A stretch of 64,000 nucleotides of DNA from Solidesulfovibrio sp. GTDB taxonomy: Bacteria > Desulfobacterota > Desulfovibrionia > Desulfovibrionales > Desulfovibrionaceae. The stretch spans positions 1 to 64,000 of the forward strand of contig NZ_JBCFBA010000002.1 of the NCBI RefSeq assembly GCF_038562415.1. Direction: 5' to 3'. Below the pieces are notes generated by a model. The model saw only the letters and a list, made by a program, of their open reading frames with translations, did no database searches and was not told the DNA's origin. Positions within the stretch are counted from its first letter, which is position 1. Every line of letters starts with the position of its first letter. This document shows positions 8,319-19,381 of this stretch, piece after piece. The position numbers and the translations under genes were made by a program.

Positions 8319-9107
8319 CTAGCGGCCGAGGAGCAGGCGCAGGATGGCCGGCCCGTAGAGGATCTGGACCATGCCCCCGAAACACAAAAACGGGCCGAAG
8401 GGGATGGGCATGGACCGGCCCCGGCCCTTGCCCAGGACGTAGAAGGGGCTGGCGAGCAGGGCGGCCAGGCTGCCCAGGAGCACGGCGTAGGGCAGGCCCA
8501 GCAGACCGACCGCCCCGCCGATGGACAGCATCAGCTTGACGTCGCCGCCGCCCAGGCCGTCCACGCCCTTGGCCAGGCGGAAGCCGGCGGCCAGAAGCCA
8601 GAAGACGCCGAAACCCGCCGCCGCGCCGATGCCGGCCAACATCGGCCCGATGTCCGGCCGCAGGGCCCCGATGGCGCAGCCGAGCACGGCGGCCGGATAG
8701 GTCAGGACGTTGGGCAGCAGGTAGACCTTGAAATCGATGGCCGAGGCCACGATAAAAAGCCCGCCCAGGGCGAGGTAGGAAACGAACCACCAGGTCGGGC
8801 CGAAGGTCAGCGCGACCAGTGCCGCCCAGGCGGCCGAGGACAGTTCGATGAGCGGATACAGCGGCGAAATGCGTTCCCGGCAGGCGGCGCAGCGGCCCCG
8901 CAGCAGCAGGTAGCTGACCACGGGCACCAGCTCCCACCAGGCCAGGGCGTGGCCGCAGCGCGGGCAATGGGAGGGCGGGCGCACGATGGAGGTGCCGTCG
9001 ATGGCCCGGGTGGCGCACACCGAATAGAAGCTGCCGAGCACCAAGCCCAGCACGGCGGCGGCGGCCGGAAAAAGATACGGAACGAGCGTGGCGATGTTCT
9101 GGGGCAT
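8319..9107 (-). CDS. pilD: prepilin peptidase / N-methyltransferase
   Basis: This is a 262-residue polytopic inner-membrane enzyme. The N-terminal methyltransferase part carries the GSFYSV motif and two zinc-type cysteine pairs (CPRC at 48-51, CAAC at 73-76). The peptidase part has the two aspartates expected of aspartic A24 enzymes: Asp125 in SAIDFKVYLLPN and Asp189 in GGGDVKLM. It cleaves the leader of type IV pilins or type II secretion pseudopilins and methylates the new N-terminus. The length is normal. No pilin or secretion gene lies nearby, so it probably serves clusters elsewhere. Confidence 0.95.
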   Translation of the reverse strand: MPQNIATLVPYLFPAAAAVLGLVLGSFYSVCATRAIDGTSIVRPPSHCPRCGHALAWWELVPVVSYLLLRGRCAACRERISPLYPLIELSSAAWAALVALTFGPTWWFVSYLALGGLFIVASAIDFKVYLLPNVLTYPAAVLGCAIGALRPDIGPMLAGIGAAAGFGVFWLLAAGFRLAKGVDGLGGGDVKLMLSIGGAVGLLGLPYAVLLGSLAALLASPFYVLGKGRGRSMPIPFGPFLCFGGMVQILYGPAILRLLLGR

Positions 9108-9231
9108 CCGGCTCTCTTGACCGTCCGGCCCGCTGGCGTCAAGGGCGATGGCCGGAAAACGCCTCCACCGCCCGGATCGGGCCAGGCCGCCGGTTCGCTG
9201 TCCGGCCGGCCGGGGAAGCGGCGGCTAAGCG

Positions 9232-9621
9232 TCAGCGGGGCCTGGTCGCCTGGCGGCGGTCGTAGACGGCGCGGATGGCCCCTTCGAGCTCCTCGGTGGG
9301 GCAGGGCTTGAGCAGGTAGTCGGCCGCGCCGCCGCTGATCATGGCCGAGGCGATGTCCACGGAGGCGTGGCCGGTGAGCACCAGCACCTCGGCCTCGGGG
9401 CAGGCGGCGCGCAGAAGCGGCAGGGCCTGCTCGCCGGAAAGCCCGGGCATCTTGACGTCGAGCACGATGACGTCGCTTGGCGCCTGGGCCAGAAGGTCCA
9501 GGGCGATCTGGCCGCCGCCGGCGGTGCGCACGGAAAAGCCGTGGCGGGAAAGGAGTTTGCCCAGGGTGTCGCGAAAACGTTCCTCGTCGTCGACGAGAAG
9601 GACGCGGATGGGATCGGCCAT
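9232..9621 (-). CDS. single-domain response regulator
   Basis: This 129-residue protein consists of one receiver domain and nothing else. It has the acidic pair DD11-12, phosphoacceptor Asp55 (VIVLDVKMPG), the Thr of VLTGHAS and the conserved Lys of LLKPCPTEE. There is no output domain, so it must pass the signal by protein contact or as a phosphorelay step. It lies 29 bases after the NtrB-like kinase gene, which is its most likely partner. Confidence 0.9.
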   Translation of the reverse strand: MADPIRVLLVDDEERFRDTLGKLLSRHGFSVRTAGGGQIALDLLAQAPSDVIVLDVKMPGLSGEQALPLLRAACPEAEVLVLTGHASVDIASAMISGGAADYLLKPCPTEELEGAIRAVYDRRQATRPR

Positions 9622-9650
9622 GGGATGCTCCGTGGATGGCGGGTTGGGGG

Positions 9651-10595
9651 TTACAGCGGCAGGGTGACGGTGAAGGTCGCGCCCTGGCCGGGTCGGCTTT
9701 CGGCGACGAGGCTGCCGCCCAGGCGGGCCACGATGCCGTGGGAGACCGACAGGCCGAGTCCCGTGCCCTTGCCGGGCTCCTTGGTGGTAAAAAACGGATC
9801 GAAGATCTTGGTCATGTTTTCCGGGGCGATGCCGCAGCCGGTGTCGCTGACGGCGATGCTCACCCGGCCGTCGGCGCGGCGGGTGCGCACGGTGATGCCG
9901 CCACCCTGGGGCGTGGCGTGCAGGGCGTTGGTCAGGAGGTTGAGGATCACCTGGCGCAACAGCGGCACGTCGGTGCGCACGGGCGGGAGGTTCGGGGCGT
10001 AGTCGCGCACGATGGCCACGCCCTTGCCCAGGGCCTCCCGTTCCACGAGCAGGGCCATGTCCTCGATGACCTGGTCCAGGGCTTCCTCCTGGAGCACGGG
10101 CTCCATCTTGCGGGCGAAATTGAGCAGCTTGTGGGTGATCTGGCGGCAGCGGTCCACCTGCTTGGCGATCTCGCGCAGGCTGTCCCGGGCGTCGGCCAGG
10201 TCCTCGGGGGCCAGGCCCTGGCAGTCGGCCGTGAGTTCCCGGGCCAGGTCGAGTTCCTGGGTGATGATGGCCAGGGGGTTGTTGATCTCGTGGGCGATGC
10301 CCGAGGACAGCTCGCCGATGGCGGCCAGTTTCTGGGAATGCAGCAGCCGCAGGTCCATCTCGCGCAGTTCCCGCTCGCCGCGCCGGATGCGGCTGGCCAG
10401 GATCAGGGCGGAGCCGATGCAGATGGCCCCGGCCACCAGGGCCAGCACCACGTCGATCTCCGGCGGGGTGAACAGGGTGGCCAGCACGGCCGCGCCGGCC
10501 AGGCCCGGGGCCAGTACAGTATGCGGCCAAAGCGGCGGGAAAACGAAGCCGTCAGGCCTGGTTGGATCGGGCTTCGTTGAGTTTTTTGCGCTCAT
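9651..10595 (-). CDS. membrane sensor histidine kinase (HEINNPL type)
   Basis: This is a 314-residue kinase. Two membrane segments near the N-terminus (about 25-65) enclose almost no periplasmic sequence, so it probably senses something in or at the membrane. The dimerisation box is GIAHEINNPLAI, and the ATPase part has the N box (NLLTNALHA), DTGCGIAP, the F box (FDPFFTTK) and GTGLGLSVS. The start MSAKNSTKP lies inside the end of the preceding receiver gene, overlapping it by 44 bases. That tight overlap and the receiver gene that follows suggest a receiver-kinase-receiver relay. Confidence 0.9.
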   Translation of the reverse strand: MSAKNSTKPDPTRPDGFVFPPLWPHTVLAPGLAGAAVLATLFTPPEIDVVLALVAGAICIGSALILASRIRRGERELREMDLRLLHSQKLAAIGELSSGIAHEINNPLAIITQELDLARELTADCQGLAPEDLADARDSLREIAKQVDRCRQITHKLLNFARKMEPVLQEEALDQVIEDMALLVEREALGKGVAIVRDYAPNLPPVRTDVPLLRQVILNLLTNALHATPQGGGITVRTRRADGRVSIAVSDTGCGIAPENMTKIFDPFFTTKEPGKGTGLGLSVSHGIVARLGGSLVAESRPGQGATFTVTLPL

Positions 10596-10947
10596 ACGCC
10601 TTCTTGGCTTTTTCCAGCAATTCCCCGAAATCCACGGGCTTGAGCACGTAGTCGTAGGCGCCCAGGGACATGCCCTGCATGCCGGCCTCCACCGAGGCAT
10701 GGCCGGTCAGGATGATGACCTCGACCAGGGGCCGGCGCTTCTTGATTTCCTTGAGTACCGCGAGGCCATCCATGCCCGGCATGCGCATGTCCAGGATGAC
10801 CACGTCGAAGTCCTGCGCGTCGAGCCGGGCCAGGGCCTCGGGGCCGCTGCCCGCGGCCGTGACCGGGATCTGGCGGTAGGTGAACCGCTTGACCAGGGTC
10901 TCGATGAAGTCGGCCTCGTCGTCAACGGCCAGTACGCGTAGTCCCAT
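10552..10947 (-). CDS. single-domain response regulator
   Basis: This is a 131-residue receiver-only protein starting MGLRVLAVDDE. GGGAGGA lies just upstream, which favours this ATG over one six codons earlier. The phosphoacceptor is Asp53 (VVILDMRMPGMDG), with ILTGHAS and the Lys in YVLKPVDF. A short basic tail follows the receiver (KKAYERKKLNEARSNQA). It is encoded between two histidine kinase genes and overlaps the next kinase gene by 44 bases. Confidence 0.9.
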   Translation of the reverse strand: MGLRVLAVDDEADFIETLVKRFTYRQIPVTAAGSGPEALARLDAQDFDVVILDMRMPGMDGLAVLKEIKKRRPLVEVIILTGHASVEAGMQGMSLGAYDYVLKPVDFGELLEKAKKAYERKKLNEARSNQA

Positions 10948-11056
10948 CGTTCCTCCCACAGGCAAGGCGTTCGTGTCGTGTCGGGCGCGGGCGCCCCCGG
11001 GCCCGACCGGGCCAGCGAGCGAGGCGGCGCCGCTTTCCCGGCCTTCCGGCGCGACC

Positions 11057-12709
<1,653 letters not shown>

Positions 12710-12782
12710 GGAATTGCCTCGTAGGGTTGCGGCCGCCGGCGGCCAACATAGCCTGAACCGCGCATAATGCAAATCGCCGGGG

Positions 12783-14600
12783 TCAGGCCGCCTCGGCCAG
12801 CGGGATGGCGATGGTGACGCTGCTGCCCCGGCCGGGCTCGCCGGCGATGCGGATGCGGCCGCCGTGGTATTCGACCACGGCCCGCGAGGCGGCCAGGCCG
12901 ATGCCCAGGCCCGGCATCTTGTCCGTCAGGCTGTCGCCGAGCTGGAGGAACTTCTCGAAGACCGCCTCGCGCATTTCCGAAGGGATGCCCCGGCCGGTGT
13001 CCTCCACGGTGATCACGGCCATGCCGTTCTCCTGGTTGACCCGGCAGGCGATGTGGCCGGCGTCGGTGAACTTGACGGCATTGGAAAACAGGTGGCGCAG
13101 CACGTAGACGAGGCGTTCCCGGTCGCAGCGAAGCCTGGGCATGCCCTCGGGGACCTCGCGCAAAAAACGCAGCCCCTTTTCCGTCATGGCGGCCACGAAC
13201 GGTTCCACGGCCCGGTCGATCACCTCGGCCACGGACACCGGCCCCAGGTTCAGGGCGGCGTCGCCGGACTCCAGGGAGGCCAGCTCCAGCACGTTCTCGA
13301 TCAGCCCGGCCAGGCGGCGGCCCTCGTCGAGCATGATGTCGAGATTTTCGTGGAAACGGGCGCATTCGGCCGCCACGTCCGGCCGCGACGCGGCGGCCTC
13401 GGCCAGGGGGCCGCCGCGCTCCAGGCGTTTTTTCATCACCTGGGCGAAGCCGATCATGGAGGTCAGGGGCGTCTTGAGCTCGTGGGAGACGAGGCTCAGG
13501 AAATTGGATTTGACCCGGCTGAGCTCCTCGGCGTGCTTGCGGGCCTCGCGGGCCCGCCGGGCCTCCTCGGCCGCCTCGCGCTCCTTGCGGGCCAGGTCGA
13601 GGATGGTGGCCACGAGGTGTCTTTCCATGCGGCCGATGTCCTCGGCCAGGGCCCGGAATTCGCCGGTGAAGTTGGCGGGGTCGAGGTTGGTCTCCTCGCC
13701 CCGGGCCACGCGCCGGGCGTGGCGGCCAAGCACCGCCAGGGGCGTGGCCACCGACCGGAACACCGCCCAGCTGGCCAGGGCCACCAGCACGATGACGCCG
13801 GCCTGGATGCCGGTGGTGACGATGTCCGTGTCGCGATCGATAGCGCGCCGGCGTGTTTCGTAATGGCGGCGCAGCTCCTCGGTCACGGGCTCCAGGGCCC
13901 GGGCCGCGGCCACGAAGGCGGCGCTTTGCGAGCCGGCGCTCTCCAGCCGGCCGGCATAGGCCTGCAGGGCCTCCTGGTAGGCGGCCAGCGCCGTGGCCGC
14001 GTCCGCTTCCCCCTGGTTTCGGGCCAGGGCGGCGAGCTGCGCGGCCAGGCCGGCAAGGCGCGTCAGGCTGTCGGGCGCGCCCGAGGCCAGCCAGCGTTTT
14101 TCCTGGGACCGCAGCTGGGCCAGGCCGCGGGCCAGGACGGGGCTTGCGCCCTCCAGCCTGTCCAGGACCTGGGAGCGTTCCAAAAACAGGGCGGCCGGAC
14201 CGTCGACGGCCGGGGCCTCGGGGTTATCGGACAGGGCCAGGAAGCCGTCCAGATATTCCCGCAGCAGGCGCAGGGCCGTTTCCCGGGCGTCGTCGCGCTC
14301 GGGGTCGAGGTCGCCTATGGCGGCGATGGCCGTGGCCGCAGCCTGCTGGTGGCGGCGCACGGCGGCCAGGGAGGCCGGGTCGTGACGCAGGAAGTAGTTT
14401 TTTTCCTGGCGGCGCATGGACAGGACTTCCAGGGCGGCGGTCACGGAAAGACGTTCCAGTTCCTGGGTGCGCTCCAGGCGCCGCGAGCCCAGGTAGTCCA
14501 CGGCGAAAACGAGGCAGAATCCGGCGAGGATGCAGCCGAAGAGGGCGAACAGTTTGTGTTTGACGCTTGCCGCCGCGAACATTCCCCGCGATGAAGGCAC
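12783..14600 (-). CDS. sensor histidine kinase with periplasmic helical domain and HAMP
   Basis: This is a 605-residue kinase. Membrane segments at about 17-38 and 262-285 flank a largely helical periplasmic domain, with a HAMP region (about 285-335) and a short coiled coil next. The dimerisation box is SLVSHELKTPLTSM, followed by HLFSNAVKF, DTGRGIPS and GIGLAASRAV, typical of classical HisKA kinases and unlike the HExNNPL kinases downstream. The GTG at 14600 has GGGAG six bases upstream; the first ATG (14582) has no such site. It is the first gene of the signalling cluster. Confidence 0.88.
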   Translation of the reverse strand: MPSSRGMFAAASVKHKLFALFGCILAGFCLVFAVDYLGSRRLERTQELERLSVTAALEVLSMRRQEKNYFLRHDPASLAAVRRHQQAAATAIAAIGDLDPERDDARETALRLLREYLDGFLALSDNPEAPAVDGPAALFLERSQVLDRLEGASPVLARGLAQLRSQEKRWLASGAPDSLTRLAGLAAQLAALARNQGEADAATALAAYQEALQAYAGRLESAGSQSAAFVAAARALEPVTEELRRHYETRRRAIDRDTDIVTTGIQAGVIVLVALASWAVFRSVATPLAVLGRHARRVARGEETNLDPANFTGEFRALAEDIGRMERHLVATILDLARKEREAAEEARRAREARKHAEELSRVKSNFLSLVSHELKTPLTSMIGFAQVMKKRLERGGPLAEAAASRPDVAAECARFHENLDIMLDEGRRLAGLIENVLELASLESGDAALNLGPVSVAEVIDRAVEPFVAAMTEKGLRFLREVPEGMPRLRCDRERLVYVLRHLFSNAVKFTDAGHIACRVNQENGMAVITVEDTGRGIPSEMREAVFEKFLQLGDSLTDKMPGLGIGLAASRAVVEYHGGRIRIAGEPGRGSSVTIAIPLAEAA

Positions 14601-14751
14601 GACCGTCTCCCTGCCCGTTCCGGGGCCGATGGCGGTTGTCTGGGCCAGGGCGCGGCTTCTGGCCGCGCCTGGATGGAATCGAGATTAGCCTATCCCGGTG
14701 CGCTTCGCCAGCAGATTGTTCCCACTTTCACATGAGCTGTTCCAGGCGGGA

Positions 14752-14781
14752 GTTCCGAAGCGGCCGGGGCCGCTTCGGAAC
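14752..14781 (-). terminator. strong hairpin after msrAB
   Basis: A perfect 14-bp inverted repeat, GTTCCGAAGCGGCC and its complement, is separated by two bases. It lies about 30 bases beyond the stop codon of msrAB and before the kinase gene. The position fits a terminator or an RNA-stabilising structure; no U tract follows. Confidence 0.5.
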
Positions 14782-14813
14782 CTGGGGCGATGGCGGGATC
14801 GTCGAGGCGGGAT

Positions 14814-15947
14814 TTATTGGACATCCTTGCGGAATTCGCCGTAGCCCTGCGGCTCCATCTCGGAAAGGGGCACGAAGCGCAAGGCGGCGGAATTCAGGCA
14901 ATAGCGAAGGCCGGTCGGCGGGGGGCCGTCGGGAAAGACGTGCCCCAGGTGCGAATCGCCATGGCGGCTGCGCACCTCGGTGCGGACACTGAAGAGGCTC
15001 TTGTCCTCGCGGGTGACGATGTTGTCCGGCACCAGCGGCTTGGTGAAGCTCGGCCAGCCCGTGCCCGAATCGTACTTGTCGCGCGAGGAAAAAAGCGGTT
15101 CGCCGGACACCACGTCCACGTAGAGGCCCGGGGCCTTGTTGTCGGCGTAGGCATTGTTAAACGGCGGCTCGGTCCCCTCCTTCTGGGTGACGTCGAATTG
15201 CAGGGGCGTGAGGGTGCGGCGCAGGACGTCTGGCGCCGGCTTTTGGAAACCGCGCCAGTCCACGGGCTTGGCCGTTACGGGGTCGGTCTTCCCCCAGGTG
15301 CGCTCCAGGAACTGGTCGCGGCCGGAGAAGCGCCGGTAGGTCTCGTACTGGAGCTTGTGGGTCTTGTAGTAGTTCTGATGGTAGTTTTCGGCGTTAGTGA
15401 AGAAGGAAAACGGCAGGATGTCCACGGCCAGGGGCTTGGGAAAGCGGCCCGAGGCGGCCAGGGCGGCCAGGGCCTGTTCGGCCTCGGCCCGCTGTTGGGC
15501 GTCGTGGTAGAAGATGGCCGGTCGGTATTGCCGGCCGCGGTCGGCGAACTGGCCGCCGCCGTCGGTGGGGTCGATGTGGCGCAAAAACGCGTCGAGCACC
15601 TGCCGGTAGTCGGTGCGGGCCGGATCGTAAAAGACCTGCACGGCCTCGTAGTGGCCGGTCTGGCCGGACGAGACCGTTTCGTAGTCCGGATGGGGCTCGC
15701 TGCCGCCGGTGTAGCCGGAGACGACCTCGAGCACGCCGGGGAGCTTTTCCAGGTCCGATTCCACGCACCAGAAACAGCCGCCGGCCAGGGTGGCCACCTG
15801 GGCCTTTTGCGTCGGGTCTTGCATGGCGGCCTCCGTTGCCGTTGCCGGATGGTGCGCCCCCAGGACGAGGGCGGCGGCCAGCAGCCAGGCCGCAACCAGC
15901 CGGGGCTGCCGCACGGCGCGTCGCGTCGGGTGAGGGGTGCGTTCCAT
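14814..15947 (-). CDS. msrAB: periplasmic bifunctional methionine sulfoxide reductase A/B
   Basis: This is a 377-residue fusion. A signal peptide (about 1-38) directs it to the periplasm. The MsrA domain follows (about 50-205), with GCFWC at 57-61 and catalytic Cys58, and reduces the S epimer of methionine sulfoxide. The MsrB domain (about 240-375) has [20 protein letters not shown] and the catalytic Cys in RYCLNS, and reduces the R epimer. The two CxxC pairs that bind structural zinc in many MsrB proteins are absent (YVDVVSG and EVRSRHGD stand there). AAGGGAGG precedes the ATG. It repairs oxidised envelope proteins, useful for an anaerobe exposed to oxygen. Confidence 0.95.
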   Translation of the reverse strand: MERTPHPTRRAVRQPRLVAAWLLAAALVLGAHHPATATEAAMQDPTQKAQVATLAGGCFWCVESDLEKLPGVLEVVSGYTGGSEPHPDYETVSSGQTGHYEAVQVFYDPARTDYRQVLDAFLRHIDPTDGGGQFADRGRQYRPAIFYHDAQQRAEAEQALAALAASGRFPKPLAVDILPFSFFTNAENYHQNYYKTHKLQYETYRRFSGRDQFLERTWGKTDPVTAKPVDWRGFQKPAPDVLRRTLTPLQFDVTQKEGTEPPFNNAYADNKAPGLYVDVVSGEPLFSSRDKYDSGTGWPSFTKPLVPDNIVTREDKSLFSVRTEVRSRHGDSHLGHVFPDGPPPTGLRYCLNSAALRFVPLSEMEPQGYGEFRKDVQ

Positions 15948-16140
15948 GACAACCTCCCTTTGGCGAACGCCCGGGAAATCCGGGCGGTTCAAGGGGCGTC
16001 GGGGTACTATCAAGAATCGGGCCAGGGAATCGGCCGGCTGTGACGGCCTCAAACCGGGCGGCGGCGCCCCGCAGGGCCGGAAGAAGGGGGCTATTCCTGA
16101 AAAAGAGGAGTTGTCGGGCAGGAAAGGACAGTCCGCAAGC

Positions 16141-16178
16141 CCGGCAACGCCCCGCCCGAACGCGCGGGGCGTTGCCGG
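16141..16178 (-). terminator. hairpin terminator after the S8 protease gene
   Basis: A perfect 14-bp stem, CCGGCAACGCCCCG and its complement, extendable by one pair, has an 8-10 base loop. It begins 7 bases after the stop of the minus-strand protease gene. No clear U tract follows. Confidence 0.55.
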
Positions 16179-16184
16179 ACGGGC

Positions 16185-17708
16185 TCAGTTGCGGATGGCC
16201 GCCGGAATATCCAGGGGCAGCAGGTTCGACGCGGAGGCCGGCATGGTGTCGATGGCCGCGCCGAGGTCGATGCGCGGCTTGGTCACGGCCACCTTGGCAT
16301 CCGTGATGTTGTCGCCCGTTTCCGTGAGCTTTGCCTTCACCTCGGCCGGGGTCAGGTAGTGGCCCAGGCGGACCTTGGCGGCGTTTTGCAGGGCGGCGGC
16401 GGCGCCGGCCGCATAGGGGCTGGCGGCGGAGGTGCCGCCGAAGTCGGTGTTGAAGGTCGAGCCCTTGGCGGCGCATTGCAGCGTGTTGCACTTGTTGGAC
16501 GAGGCGAAAAGCGTCAGGAAGGAAGCGCTGTTGGAGTAGGCCGGCACGGCGTCGGCCTCCGAGGCCTCGGGGGCGTAGTAGCCGGAGTCGCAGCCCGTGG
16601 TGGCCTCCTTGCTGGGGGCGCAGGATTCCTCCGCGATGCAGGTTTCCGTCTGGCCGAAGGCGGCGTCGTAGACCGCGCCCACGGAGATGACGCCGGAAAT
16701 GCAGGCCGGGTTGTTCAAGCCGTCGCAATAGCCCTCGTTGCCCGCCGAGGCGAAGATCGTGATGCCGGCCTTGGCCGCGTTGGCCGCCGCGGTGACGTAG
16801 TTTTCGTAGCTGTCGTCGCACAGGCTGGTGAAGTAGCCGCCGCCCATGCTGAGGTTGATGATGCGGATGGGGCTCTCCGGCACCTTGTTCTGGTTGGTGA
16901 TGGCCCATTCCCAGGCGGCGATGATGGCCTCGTCCGGGCCTGTGCCCGAGGCGTCGGTGACCTTGAGGGCGTAGATCTTGGCCCCGGGGGCCACGCCGCC
17001 GATGTAGTTGGCCACGTCGCCCAGGGCGCCGGCCACGATGCCGGCCACGGACGTGCCGTGGCCGTCCTTGTCCATGGGGTCGGCCTTTTGTTCGCCGGTG
17101 TCGTAGCCGCCGAGGACCACGGCGTTGGGGAAGCCGGGGCCGCCGAGGTAGGTGTTGTTGTAGTCCACGCCGGTGTCGCACACGGCCACGGCCACGCCCT
17201 TGCCGGAATAGCGGGAGCGGGTGGCCTGGGCGTTCATGAGGGGGATGCCCTGGCGCAGGGCCGGCTTGCGCCGGCCGTTGACCTCGATGGCGGCCACGTC
17301 GTCGCTTTGGGCCAGGGCCGCGAGCTGGGCGGCGGTGACGGTGACGGCGAAGGCCGGCATGTACTCGAAGGTCCGCGAGATTTCGCCGATGGCCGCGCCT
17401 TTTTTGCGGGCGAAAAAGGCCTCCAGCACGGCCGCGTTGGCCTGCCGGGCCGCGGCCTTGTCCGCGTCGGCTTCCAGGGAGGCCGGCGCGGCGGCCCGGG
17501 ACGGGTTTTTGAGCAGGACCAGGAAGCTTCCCGTGCCGCCGTCGGCCGCAAGCTTGCCCAGCTCGGCCGACGTGGCCCGCAGCTTGCCGCTGGCCATGGC
17601 CGCGGCCAGGTCCGCCGTGGCTTCGCCCGCGCCGGCCGGCGTGACCATGGCCACCAGCACGAAAACGAAAACGGACAGGTGTGTCAGGATGGTGAAACGT
17701 CTGGGCAT
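16185..17708 (-). CDS. secreted subtilisin-family (S8) serine protease
   Basis: This is a 507-residue protein with signal peptide (about 1-28), an I9-like propeptide region (about 30-145) and a canonical S8 catalytic domain. The triad is complete: Asp178 (VAVCDTGVD), His217 (KDGHGTSVAG) and Ser427 (FGGTSAASP), with oxyanion Asn324 (SAGNEG). The catalytic domain has an unusually cysteine-rich insert between about 328 and 412, probably disulfide-bonded. Start MPRRFTIL is chosen because it begins the signal peptide. It probably acts in the periplasm or outside the cell. It differs clearly from the protease at 4978. Confidence 0.92.
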   Translation of the reverse strand: MPRRFTILTHLSVFVFVLVAMVTPAGAGEATADLAAAMASGKLRATSAELGKLAADGGTGSFLVLLKNPSRAAAPASLEADADKAAARQANAAVLEAFFARKKGAAIGEISRTFEYMPAFAVTVTAAQLAALAQSDDVAAIEVNGRRKPALRQGIPLMNAQATRSRYSGKGVAVAVCDTGVDYNNTYLGGPGFPNAVVLGGYDTGEQKADPMDKDGHGTSVAGIVAGALGDVANYIGGVAPGAKIYALKVTDASGTGPDEAIIAAWEWAITNQNKVPESPIRIINLSMGGGYFTSLCDDSYENYVTAAANAAKAGITIFASAGNEGYCDGLNNPACISGVISVGAVYDAAFGQTETCIAEESCAPSKEATTGCDSGYYAPEASEADAVPAYSNSASFLTLFASSNKCNTLQCAAKGSTFNTDFGGTSAASPYAAGAAAALQNAAKVRLGHYLTPAEVKAKLTETGDNITDAKVAVTKPRIDLGAAIDTMPASASNLLPLDIPAAIRN

Positions 17709-17944
17709 GCCGCATTCCTCTTGGGGTAAAAGTGTTCCCAATAAGGGGGATGGAGGGCCGTTGCCGGAAAAGGCCTGGCGGAAACAACAAGGCGGACGCG
17801 CGCGATGCCGGTGGAGGCGCAGCCTGTCCGAAGCGGGGGGAAGTGACCAGGTCTCGCGCGATGTGCTGTTGTGCCCGGAGCCGGTCCCTGCCGTGGGACC
17901 TGACTGCTATTTTCCCTATCCGTTTTTTGGACGCGGCGCCAGTG

Positions 17945-19366
17945 TCACGAGCCGGAGAGCGCGAGGCCGTGCTTGCGCAAAAGGCCGTACAGGCGCGACT
18001 GGCTGAGGCCCGACACGTCCATGGCCGCGCGCACGTCGCCGCCGCAGGCGGCAATGAGCGCGACGAAGTAGTCGCGTTCCACCCGGTCGTGGGCGACGCG
18101 TTTGTAGTCGTTCCAGCTTTGGCCCGCGCCCGGGCTGGTGTCGGGCGCGGCCGCCGGGGCGGCGGGCGCGGGGAAGGCGGTGTCCCGGCGGCCCCGGGCC
18201 ACCCGGGAGCGCACGAAGCGCACCCGCAGATCCTGGGGCAGGTGGGAGGGCAGCAGCTCCGGCTCCTGGGGGGCGGCGGCGACCAGGGCCTCCAGCACCC
18301 GCACCAATTCGCGGACGTTGCCCGGCCAGGCGTCCTCGCGAAAAAGGTCCAGCAACTCCGGGGCCAGGGTCTTGAGCGGCAGCCGGCCCTGGCGGCACAG
18401 GCGCGTGAGGTGGTGTTCGGCCAGTTCGGGCAGTTCCTCGGGGATCTCGCGAAGCGGCGGCAAGGTGATGGTCACGGCCCGGATGCGGTAATAGAGGTCC
18501 TCGCGGAAGGTCCCGGCCGCCACCATGGCCGCCAGGTCCCGGTTGCTGGCGCACACCAGCCGGAAATCCACGGCGATCTCGCGGTTGTCGCCCACCGGCC
18601 GGTAGGCGCGGCTTTCGAGCAGCCGCAGAAAGCCCTTTTGCATCTCCAGGGGGAGTTCGCTGACCTCGTCGAGAAACAGCGTCCCGCCGTGGGCCCGGGC
18701 GAGCAGGCCCGGCTTGTCGGCGGCGGCTCCGGTAAACGCCCCCTTGCGGTGGCCGAACAGTTCGCTGGCCATGAGTGTCTCGGACAGGCCGGCGCAGTCC
18801 ACCACCACGCATTCGGCTCCGGCCCGGGAACTGTTTTCGTGGATGGCCCGGGCGAACAGCTCCTTGCCGGTGCCGGTTTCGCCGAAAAGGAGCACGTTGG
18901 CCTGGCTCCTGGCGGCGCGGCCCATCTGGCGCAGCACGCCCTCCATGACCGGGCCGCCGCCGATGATGCCGGCGCGCCGCACGGGCAGGGAATCCTGTTT
19001 TTTCTCCCGGAAGCGCAAGGCCCGCAGACAGGCCAGGCGCAGGGCCTCCTGGCTGGCCGTTTTTTCGATATAATCCCAGGCGCCGCTGACAATGGCCAGT
19101 TCCGCGCCGTCGGGGTCGCCCACGCCGGTGATGATGACCACCTCCGGTTCCCCGGGCAGGGCCCGCAGCCTGGGCAGAAGGTCCAGGCCCGAGCCGTCGG
19201 GCAGGCGCACGTCCAAAAAAACCAGGTCGAATTCCGCTTCCCCGGCCCGCCTGGCGGCCTCGGCCAGGCTGCCGGCGGTGGCCAGGTCGTGGCCGTCGCC
19301 GGAAAACAGGCGGCGCAGGAATTCCCGGAAAAAGGCGTCGTCGTCGATGACCAGGATGCGCGCCAT
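17945..19366 (-). CDS. sigma-54-dependent response regulator (NtrC family)
   Basis: This is a 473-residue activator with the three standard parts. The receiver spans about 1-120 (Asp52 in LVFLDVRLPD). The AAA+ domain spans about 140-375, with Walker A GETGTGKE, the sigma-54 contact loop GAFTGA and Walker B GGTLFLDEV. The Fis-type helix-turn-helix is at the C-terminus (DVSGLSQSRLYGLLRKHGL). It should open sigma-54 promoters when phosphorylated. The receiver-HPt gene lies 15 bases upstream in the same direction, so the two are co-transcribed; no histidine kinase is directly next to them. Confidence 0.93.
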   Translation of the reverse strand: MARILVIDDDAFFREFLRRLFSGDGHDLATAGSLAEAARRAGEAEFDLVFLDVRLPDGSGLDLLPRLRALPGEPEVVIITGVGDPDGAELAIVSGAWDYIEKTASQEALRLACLRALRFREKKQDSLPVRRAGIIGGGPVMEGVLRQMGRAARSQANVLLFGETGTGKELFARAIHENSSRAGAECVVVDCAGLSETLMASELFGHRKGAFTGAAADKPGLLARAHGGTLFLDEVSELPLEMQKGFLRLLESRAYRPVGDNREIAVDFRLVCASNRDLAAMVAAGTFREDLYYRIRAVTITLPPLREIPEELPELAEHHLTRLCRQGRLPLKTLAPELLDLFREDAWPGNVRELVRVLEALVAAAPQEPELLPSHLPQDLRVRFVRSRVARGRRDTAFPAPAAPAAAPDTSPGAGQSWNDYKRVAHDRVERDYFVALIAACGGDVRAAMDVSGLSQSRLYGLLRKHGLALSGS

Positions 19367-19381
19367 GGCGTGCCCCCCCGC

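Noticed and set aside
6193-9018. 941-codon minus-strand frame across the protease and prepilin peptidase genes
   Set aside because: It overlaps two well-supported genes in other frames and has no domain of its own.
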